In this document: in pieces, positions 58,644 through 64,000 of the stretch | How positions within the stretch are numbered: the stretch's first letter is position 1 | Layout of the letters: every line of letters starts with the position of its first letter | Source of the DNA: Acinetobacter piscicola | Lineage (GTDB): Bacteria; Pseudomonadota; Gammaproteobacteria; Pseudomonadales; Moraxellaceae | Direction of reading: 5' to 3' | NCBI RefSeq assembly: GCF_015218165.1 | Contig: NZ_CP048659.1 | Coordinates: 1,488,001-1,552,000 of the forward strand | Length of the DNA: 64,000 nt | Program-made: the position numbers and the translations under genes | Notes under the pieces: generated by a model | What the model was told of the DNA's origin: nothing | The model's input: only the letters and a program-made list of their open reading frames with translations | Database searches by the model: none

Positions 58644-59867
58644 GTGGGTGCATTACAAGGAATTCGAGTTTTAGATTTAAGCCGAGTTTTAGCCGGACCT
58701 TGGTGTGGGCAAATTTTGGCAGATTTGGGCGCAGAAGTTATCAAGATTGAGCGACCAAAAGTAGGGGATGACACCCGAATGTGGGGACCCCCTTGGATGT
58801 TAGATCAAGATGGACAAGTAACCAAAGAGTCGGGTTATTACCAATGTGCAAATCGTAACAAATTGTCGGTTGCTGTGGATATTTCTTCTGCGGAAGGTCA
58901 AAAAATTATTCAGGAAATTGTGAAAACAGCCGATGTGCTCATTGAAAATTTTAAGGCAGGTTCTTTGCTCAAATACGGTTTAGACTACGAGACATTAAGT
59001 CAAATCAATCCAAAATTGGTCTATTGTTCGATCACAGGTTTTGGGCAAGATGGTCCACGTGCTGAAGAGCCTGGTTATGATTTTATTATCCAAGGTATGT
59101 CAGGGTTGATGAGCATTACAGGAGAAAAAGACGGAGAGCGAGGTGCAAGCTCACAAAAAGTAGGTGTGGCTGTGGTCGATTTACAGACTGGTTTGTATTC
59201 AACTATTGCGATCCAAGCGGCGTTATTATCTCGTCATCAAACAGGAAAGGGACAGCATATTGATATGTCATTACTTGATGTTCAGGTTGCGGCTTTAGCC
59301 AATCAAGGCATGAACTATTTAACTTCAGGTGTTGTACCCAAACGTATGGGCAATAGTCATCCAAATATTGTGCCTTATCAAACATTTCAGGCGCAAGATA
59401 GAGCATTTATTATTGCATGTGGGAATGATAAACAATTCAAAGATCTGTGTATTGCGATTGGTAAACCTGAGTTATTAGACAATCCAAACTATGTTCGCAA
59501 TCAAGACCGTGTGAAAAATCGTGCTGAATTAATTGCTCTATTGGAAGAGTATTTTCTAAGCAATACTGCCAAGCATTGGGTTGATGCCATTCATGCGCTG
59601 AAAGTTCCTGTTGGGGTAATTAATTCAATTGCGGATGCGCTAGATGAGCCGCAAATTCGACATCGCAAGATGGTGGTTAATATTCCACATGCTTTTAATC
59701 CGAATTTTAAAGTCATCGCATCGCCTATCAAAATGTCAGGTACACCTATCCAATATCATCGAGCCCCCCCGCGTCTAGGAGAACATACCCAACATGTTTT
59801 ACAAGAATTTTATTCTAAAGAATACCTAAATAATTTGTGTGAACAAGGCATTATTGAAAATGGATAA
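58644..59867 (+). CDS. gcdG: CaiB/BaiF-family CoA-transferase (glutarate CoA-transferase)
   Basis: 407 residues from GTG 58644 with AGAGGAA upstream. Family motifs are RVLDLSRVLAGPWCGQ, LADLGAEVIKIERPK, and the catalytic Asp in VAVVDLQTGLYS. With gcdH beside it, it most likely converts glutarate to glutaryl-CoA using succinyl-CoA. This role follows from context. Confidence 0.9.
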   Translation: MGALQGIRVLDLSRVLAGPWCGQILADLGAEVIKIERPKVGDDTRMWGPPWMLDQDGQVTKESGYYQCANRNKLSVAVDISSAEGQKIIQEIVKTADVLIENFKAGSLLKYGLDYETLSQINPKLVYCSITGFGQDGPRAEEPGYDFIIQGMSGLMSITGEKDGERGASSQKVGVAVVDLQTGLYSTIAIQAALLSRHQTGKGQHIDMSLLDVQVAALANQGMNYLTSGVVPKRMGNSHPNIVPYQTFQAQDRAFIIACGNDKQFKDLCIAIGKPELLDNPNYVRNQDRVKNRAELIALLEEYFLSNTAKHWVDAIHALKVPVGVINSIADALDEPQIRHRKMVVNIPHAFNPNFKVIASPIKMSGTPIQYHRAPPRLGEHTQHVLQEFYSKEYLNNLCEQGIIENG

Positions 59868-59988
59868 ATAGGGATGAAATCCCCATATTTGTGTGATGTC
59901 AGACACATCATTATTAAAGTTAACTTTGCAAAGCACACGTAATCTGTTGAAATACGGTCATACGAATATCATGATTGTGTTTTAGATT

Positions 59989-60447
59989 ATGTGTGCAAAT
60001 TATAAACCAGCAACTTTAGCGCAAATTGCCGATTTAAATTTACCAGAAATTCCATTTTCATATCCTGAAGAAATATACCCTAGTTTCCAAACGCCGTTAT
60101 TGTTTAAATCAGCGCTAGGGCTGGAGTGGCGGTTGGTCAATTTTGGTTTGATTCCAAAATGGGCTGAAAGTCGAGATGTTGCAAAACGAACCTATAATGC
60201 ACGAAATGAAACGCTATTAGAAAAAGCCAGTTTTAGAGAGGCATTGCTCAAATGTAAATTTGGACTGATTCCAGTCACAGAGTTTTATGAGGCGAAGTAT
60301 ATCAATGGAAAAGCGCAGCGTTGGGGCGTAAAACGTAAAGATGGTCAAGCTTTTTTTATTGCCGCATTGTATGAAATCACCAAGATCAATGGAGAGATTA
60401 TCCGTTCGGCATGTATGCTGACCATGGATGCAATTGATTATTGTTGA
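59989..60447 (+). pseudogene. SRAP/YedK-family protein, 3'-truncated
   Basis: 152 residues where the family has about 200-230. The catalytic Cys2 (MCANY), the Asn in TYNARNET and the Glu in TEFYEAK are present. The reading stops after CMLTMDAIDYC, so the HxRMPxIL block with the active-site His is missing. None of the three frames downstream restores it. The family makes stable crosslinks to abasic sites in single-stranded DNA. The break coincides with the start of phage-like genes, so insertion is the likely cause. Confidence 0.8.
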
Positions 60448-60526
60448 ATTAAATTATTGATATTTATACTTATGTTTTTGTTTATTGTTATTATTACTCA
60501 CTATGTTACTCACATTTATTTTTATT

Positions 60527-60557
60527 GTAAAAAAAGATCGCTGAATGCGACCTTTCT
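60527..60557 (-). terminator. Terminator of the leftward phage-like operon
   Basis: On the minus strand AAAGGTCGC pairs with GCGATCTTT (one G-U), followed by TTTTT. It is about 13 bp past the HTH gene stop. Confidence 0.88.
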
Positions 60558-60569
60558 TGATACTTATTT

Positions 60570-60791
60570 TTATGCATCTAATGTGGAAATATTAGCATTA
60601 TCCGAATTAACAATACATCCCAAAACATAACTATTTAGCCAATAGTTTTTACGACCATCTTTATAGGGCTGTTGAATACGACCGTCATTAATTCGAGCAT
60701 ATATTTCCTTTTCAGAGATATTCATACGTAGAGCAAACTCAGCAGTAGATACGCGTCTCTCAGTATTGGTTAAATCAATAGTGATATTCAT
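60570..60791 (-). CDS. Small HTH protein, excisionase-like
   Basis: 73 residues from ATG 60791 (AGGAGG 8 bases upstream; the frame is open to 60854). The central segment STAEFALRMNISEKEIYARI and then DGRIQQPYKDGRKNYW looks like the winged-helix of phage excisionases and AlpA-like factors. It is the last gene of the operon, nearest the element end, as xis often is. Start overlaps the upstream stop (ATGA). Confidence 0.75.
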   Translation of the reverse strand: MNITIDLTNTERRVSTAEFALRMNISEKEIYARINDGRIQQPYKDGRKNYWLNSYVLGCIVNSDNANISTLDA

Positions 60792-61582
60792 CGAATTTCC
60801 TCCTTTACTTCGCCAACCAAATAAACACCAGTTAGTTGCCCATGATCGATCCAAAACTGAATATCATCTAATCCAAAAATTTCAGACAAAAGAATTTTTA
60901 ACTGATTAACATCTAACGATAATTGGCTTTTACGTGTCACAACTGTTGAAATTTGAGATTTCAGTAAATCTGCTGCAGATGGCAGATCTGATTCAAGATT
61001 GCTTAATTTAGGTTCTTTACATGGCACATATCGTTTTATGCCATCAGCAACTTCTTTGAGTTCAACATTGAAGTATTTCTTCTTGAATGACCAAAGTTGG
61101 CTGTCAAATTTTTTACGATCGCATTCCAAGATTTCAAGTGCTTCACCTAAAGTCACACCTTCAGGATGAAAGAGAAACATTTCTTCTATACGCTGTAAGA
61201 ATGTTTTTTCAGGTTTGGTAACTGGTTCATTCAAAGTGGTAACTTTATCTACCGTATTCGTCACTGGTTCAGATTTTTCGGTAACTTTTTCTGTTGTATC
61301 GGTTACTGTCTCAACTTTTTTGGTAACTTTTTCCTGCGGCTTATTTACCAATTCAGGTTGAATTTTTTCTTTATTTGCCAAAAAAAATACACCATCTTCG
61401 CTTTTAAAATCTGTACCTAGCACAACCTCTTTTACAGTCTTAATGCTTAATTTACAAATAGTCATTAACTGTGAAATAGATAAGCCAAGTGGATCATCTT
61501 CTAAAGCTTTTGTAATTTTATCCTTAGCCTGTAAGAATGCCTGATTGTTATTAAAACGCCTTAATTCTGCTGCTGAGTTCAT
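60788..61582 (-). CDS. Unknown phage-type protein with Val-Thr repeat linker
   Basis: 264 residues. Two possible winged-helix segments (LSISQLMTICKLSIKTVKEV near 34-53, and VTLGEALEILECDRKKFDSQ near 144-163) are joined by a low-complexity linker (about 84-125) with VT roughly every 7-8 residues among Glu and Lys. The layout suggests a DNA-binding adaptor or replication-type protein. It is not recognised. GGAG precedes the ATG and it is coupled to the microprotein gene upstream. Confidence 0.75.
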   Translation of the reverse strand: MNSAAELRRFNNNQAFLQAKDKITKALEDDPLGLSISQLMTICKLSIKTVKEVVLGTDFKSEDGVFFLANKEKIQPELVNKPQEKVTKKVETVTDTTEKVTEKSEPVTNTVDKVTTLNEPVTKPEKTFLQRIEEMFLFHPEGVTLGEALEILECDRKKFDSQLWSFKKKYFNVELKEVADGIKRYVPCKEPKLSNLESDLPSAADLLKSQISTVVTRKSQLSLDVNQLKILLSEIFGLDDIQFWIDHGQLTGVYLVGEVKEEIR

Positions 61583-61583
61583 A

Positions 61584-61667
61584 TTACCAACTCCATATTT
61601 CGTACTGTATAACCAGTGAGCCGTTAATTACCAAAAATATTTCTAACCAAAAAATTAACCATTGCAT
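61584..61667 (-). CDS. 27-residue hydrophobic microprotein
   Basis: A short frame begins MQWLIFWLEIFLVIN and ends YEIWSW, predicting one membrane helix. AAGGAAG lies four bases before the ATG, a strong ribosome site. Its stop is followed one base later by the ATG of the next gene (TAATATG), so the frames are probably coupled. It looks like a phage small membrane protein; the function is unknown. Confidence 0.6.
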   Translation of the reverse strand: MQWLIFWLEIFLVINGSLVIQYEIWSW

Positions 61668-61685
61668 ACAACTTCCTTGTCTTGG

Positions 61686-61713
61686 TTGGCCACACTATTT
61701 TTAATGTGGCCAA
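61686..61713. other. Inverted repeat in the phage-like operon
   Basis: TTGGCCACA / TGTGGCCAA, a perfect 9-bp stem with a 10-base spacer and no T run, just after the 114-residue gene. It could be an operator, processing hairpin or weak terminator. Confidence 0.5.
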
Positions 61714-61719
61714 ACGTGG

Positions 61720-62064
61720 TTAGCTTGCGGTTTCTGCACGAATTTCACGTGCAAAAAGTGCGTAGGCATCATCTTCGCCAAAGTGAATATCAATCAAGAA
61801 GAATCCATTTGGAGCGACCGGGTTCCATTTTGAAATATCACATTCATCCATCATCTTTTCCCAATCATCACTTGAAACAGAGCTTTCCAAAAAGAAGACT
61901 ACTGTCTCAATATTGAAATACCGAAGCATCTCATCCCAATCTTTCTTAGATATTGACTCTTCATCTACATGATGTTTGTCTAAATAAGCACAGTAATCAG
62001 GATGTGACCAAACGCCCATTTCATCACGAACAATTGCCGCAGGTTTTAATTGATTGATTCCCAT
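61720..62064 (-). CDS. Unknown phage-type protein, 114 residues
   Basis: Start at ATG 62064 with GAGG seven bases upstream; GTG 62067 is the alternative. Acidic, with many Asp, Glu and Trp (SISKKDWDEML, SVSSDDWEKMMDECD form a repeated DW(D/E)xM pattern). The C-terminal part is a beta-rich segment (GFFLIDIHFGEDDAYALFA). Not recognised. Confidence 0.7.
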   Translation of the reverse strand: MGINQLKPAAIVRDEMGVWSHPDYCAYLDKHHVDEESISKKDWDEMLRYFNIETVVFFLESSVSSDDWEKMMDECDISKWNPVAPNGFFLIDIHFGEDDAYALFAREIRAETAS

Positions 62065-62073
62065 CACACAACC

Positions 62074-62277
62074 TCAACTTCTCAAATGTTCTTCAAATTC
62101 AGCACCTAAAGCCATAGCAAGAGCATTGCCATTTAACTCACTAGTGACCAGTCCATACTGTTTTTTAAAGCGGAAATTAAATGCTTTACCATCGGCTAAA
62201 ATTTTTACCTTATATCCCAATTTTTCTAGCCAAAGTCGAAAGGCCAGAAGGTTTTTAGCTTTGACGACTGTTTTCAT
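62074..62277 (-). CDS. Unknown phage-type protein, 67 residues
   Basis: Small basic protein (FRLWLEKLGYKVKILADGKAF) with a likely beta-hairpin. Its start overlaps the stop of the 532-residue gene (ATGA), so it is cotranscribed. Not recognised. Confidence 0.7.
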   Translation of the reverse strand: MKTVVKAKNLLAFRLWLEKLGYKVKILADGKAFNFRFKKQYGLVTSELNGNALAMALGAEFEEHLRS

Positions 62278-63872
62278 TGTTGAGCATCTCCACTAGGTCC
62301 ATTCTCTAACTCAAATCGACGTGCACGAATGTAGCCCATGAGTTTCGGCTGAATGTCTGGATGACGACTACCAACATCAATTTCTAGTGCATCTAACGTG
62401 GTAAGGTCGGGTGCATTTTGGATCTGCACCATCAATGATGGTGGTTGTTCAATAGGTTGAGCATCAACACTCAACTCGCTTAAGCGTTTATGAATTGCCT
62501 GTAATAAAGGTTGGCGTTGTTCAGCTGACCATTTATTTGTATATCGAACCAAAGCATTAGCTTCAGCAGGACTTTGTGCTTGACTTGCTCTATTGATTAA
62601 ATCTGTAAGTTTTGTTTGATATTCACGTTCAGCTTCCGCATTTGCTTCTTTAGCCAAAGCTTTTCTACGAAGTTCAATATGCCCATCAAGATGATTTTTG
62701 TGTGTAAATATCAACTTAGGATTGTTGTGAATCTCAGTCGTAATGGCATCCAATTCCTCAGCGCTCATTTGAAAAATTTTGTACGTTAGGTCCTGTTTGA
62801 TTTCAGCGCTTATGCGAGATTTTTCCTCATCACCACTTAGAGAAAAATCCTCATTTGGTTTGTCTTCTGAAACAGTTACATTTTCTTGGCTTGCAATCTC
62901 AATATTGGACTGTGGTGTATACGTTTCAGGATCTAACTCAAGTAATTTGTCTTCAGTTAGTTTGCACAAGTATTGATGCTGTTTACGCTCCAAATGACCA
63001 TTGGCGAGAAATATTGGGCGCAATGAAAGCACTGCATCTGTCGTGGTGCAATTGGCAATTTGAGTGGTGAACTTTTCAATTATTGCGTTTGCATCCGTCT
63101 CTATTGCATCAACATCTTCAACGGTGAAAGCAGGGTTACTTTTTGGTGTTGGTTCCGCTTCAACCACAGGCTCTTTGGCTTTACGTGTACGCTTTTTAAT
63201 AGGCTTTTTTTCAACAATCTTAGTGGGTACAAGATCAGAAACTTCTTCCGTAGCATGAAATGCATCCATTATTTTGAATAAGTCTTTACGATCATCATCA
63301 TTTAATTTTGGATCAGCATTAATTTCATCACTGATTTTTTGAATATCTTCAGGTGACTTTGTTTTATAGATTTTAGATTCAATGCAAGCAAAATAGTCAT
63401 CTGGTGTACCAATGACAATAGTAGGTGTTGGTTTAGGCTCAGCAACAGCTTCAACTTCGATAGGATCTAATGAACCGCCGTTTAAAGTAATGAATGCACG
63501 TGCATGCGCAATTGCGTCATCTGCAGTCTTATGTAAAAGCTTTGATGCGATCAAACGTTTTAAATAAGTAGCATTGTCAGTCGTGCTTAAAATTTCAATA
63601 GGACGATTTACATCTAAAAGATTAGGTGCGTAATACATGGCAGAATTGATTAAATCATCTGCACCTTGGATACACTCAGGCACTTCTAGATCTAATTGAC
63701 CAATCGTCATAAAACGAGGTGCAAGGCAAAACTCGTAATCAGCACCAAAGAACACAGTAGCAGGGAACTGACTCAACTCGCCAAAGTCGAGCAGTTGCCC
63801 GACTGCACGACACAACACTGCTTGACCAGATGACATTGCTTCAAAAGCTTGTTTAGCGTTTAAAATATCCAT
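62274..63872 (-). CDS. Large unknown phage-type protein with internal helical repeats
   Basis: 532 residues. The N-terminal 130 residues form one domain. The rest has five degenerate modules (about 158-206, 262-312, 366-408, 418-467 and 479-522), each of 40-50 residues with a helix carrying EI..NPKL- or IxxA-type features, a Lys/Arg-rich helix and a closing EL or KAL. A basic linker at 221-234 (KKPIKKRTRKAK) could bind nucleic acid. GAGGGA precedes the ATG. It is not recognised. Confidence 0.75.
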   Translation of the reverse strand: MDILNAKQAFEAMSSGQAVLCRAVGQLLDFGELSQFPATVFFGADYEFCLAPRFMTIGQLDLEVPECIQGADDLINSAMYYAPNLLDVNRPIEILSTTDNATYLKRLIASKLLHKTADDAIAHARAFITLNGGSLDPIEVEAVAEPKPTPTIVIGTPDDYFACIESKIYKTKSPEDIQKISDEINADPKLNDDDRKDLFKIMDAFHATEEVSDLVPTKIVEKKPIKKRTRKAKEPVVEAEPTPKSNPAFTVEDVDAIETDANAIIEKFTTQIANCTTTDAVLSLRPIFLANGHLERKQHQYLCKLTEDKLLELDPETYTPQSNIEIASQENVTVSEDKPNEDFSLSGDEEKSRISAEIKQDLTYKIFQMSAEELDAITTEIHNNPKLIFTHKNHLDGHIELRRKALAKEANAEAEREYQTKLTDLINRASQAQSPAEANALVRYTNKWSAEQRQPLLQAIHKRLSELSVDAQPIEQPPSLMVQIQNAPDLTTLDALEIDVGSRHPDIQPKLMGYIRARRFELENGPSGDAQQ

Positions 63873-63882
63873 TTGTTATCCC

Positions 63883-64000
63883 TCAGTGGTGCATTGCTTG
63901 TTGTGGTGAGTTTTGATTTTGTTGGGTTTGTTTTGTTGGCCAACCCATTTGATCTGCTCGAGCACGACAGGCATTATTAATATGTGTTTCATATTTTGTG
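63883..64000 (-). CDS. 3' end of a phage-type gene (partial)
   Basis: The last 38 residues of a gene that runs off the window. The end is Gln-rich (TKQTQQNQNSPQQAMHH). Its stop lies 10 bp before the ATG of the 532-residue gene. A phage recombination or DNA-binding protein would fit this position in related prophages, but the fragment is too short to tell. Confidence 0.6.
   Translation of the reverse strand, partial: TKYETHINNACRARADQMGWPTKQTQQNQNSPQQAMHH

Larger units (their letters stand above)
60430..64000. mobile_element. Left part of a prophage-like integrated element
   Basis: From the SRAP break to the window end, all genes lie on the minus strand, overlap or nearly touch, and encode an HTH excisionase-like protein and unknown phage-type proteins. 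No integrase is in the window. The exact left junction is not determinable; it should lie near 60410-60450. Confidence 0.7.

Noticed and set aside
60490..60515. Direct repeat TTACTCAC near the SRAP break
   Set aside because: Eight bases, both copies on the same side of the junction; not an attachment-site pair.
1..64000. Search for tRNA, rRNA, CRISPR arrays and IS elements
   Set aside because: No cloverleaf, rRNA segment, regularly spaced repeat array, transposase frame or terminal inverted repeat was seen by eye.

Overview
The window is a stretch of a low-GC gammaproteobacterial chromosome that I place in Acinetobacter (Moraxellaceae). The reasons are gene content and order (lptD-surA divergent from amgK-murU, rsmG-parA-parB, exbB-exbD-msbA-lpxK-kdsB, dispersed gspHIJK), an Hfq with the long glycine-rich tail typical of Moraxellaceae, and the residue-level feel of RsmG, Ung and RpsA. 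The species cannot be told from this sequence alone. About the first 60.4 kb is ordinary chromosome. The last 3.5 kb is an accessory, prophage-like segment that starts where a SRAP/YedK gene is cut short.

Region by region: 1-5.5 kb holds the 3' end of acnB, an unknown protein, a lipoprotein, an SDR oxidoreductase, an Lrp/AsnC regulator and a GAF-GGDEF diguanylate cyclase, followed by a candidate small RNA (about 5426-5520). 5.5-11.4 kb holds an amino-acid permease, a voltage-gated-type K+ channel, a DUF441 membrane protein, RsuA, a GNAT acetyltransferase preceded by a RelB/DinJ-like antitoxin, and an RluA-type pseudouridine synthase. 11.6-15.7 kb is tsaE-mutL-miaA-hfq. 16.3-22 kb is the outer-membrane biogenesis pair lptD-surA, divergent from the cell-wall recycling pair amgK-murU. 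22-30 kb is rsmG-parA-parB, then exbB-exbD-msbA-lpxK-kdsB-holB (energy transduction and lipid A/Kdo supply). 30-34.5 kb is pilZ-tatD-tetR and the type II secretion minor pseudopilins gspHIJK.

34.7-42.7 kb carries queD-like, ung, an enoyl-CoA hydratase-family gene, tadA, an SRPBCC protein, cmk, rpsA, ihfB, lapA and pyrF. 42.9-50.4 kb carries a LysO-like exporter, a Baeyer-Villiger-type monooxygenase with a divergent AraC regulator, zapE and glcB. 50.4-54.4 kb has a small lipoprotein, trmA, a LysR regulator, a stand-alone HD alarmone-hydrolase-like protein and small unknowns. 54.5-59.9 kb is a glutarate/lysine catabolism cluster (gcdR-like regulator, gcdH, MFS transporter, CoA-transferase).

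59.99-64 kb is the truncated SRAP gene followed by a leftward phage-type operon of overlapping genes: an excisionase-like HTH protein, a threonine/valine-repeat protein, a 27-residue hydrophobic microprotein, two small unknown proteins, a 532-residue protein with five degenerate helical repeats, and the 3' end of another gene running off the window. No integrase, tRNA, rRNA, IS element or CRISPR array was seen. The most unusual observations are the two-hairpin candidate sRNA, the SRAP-disrupting element with its microprotein and repeat protein, and the RelB/DinJ-like gene paired with a GNAT gene.
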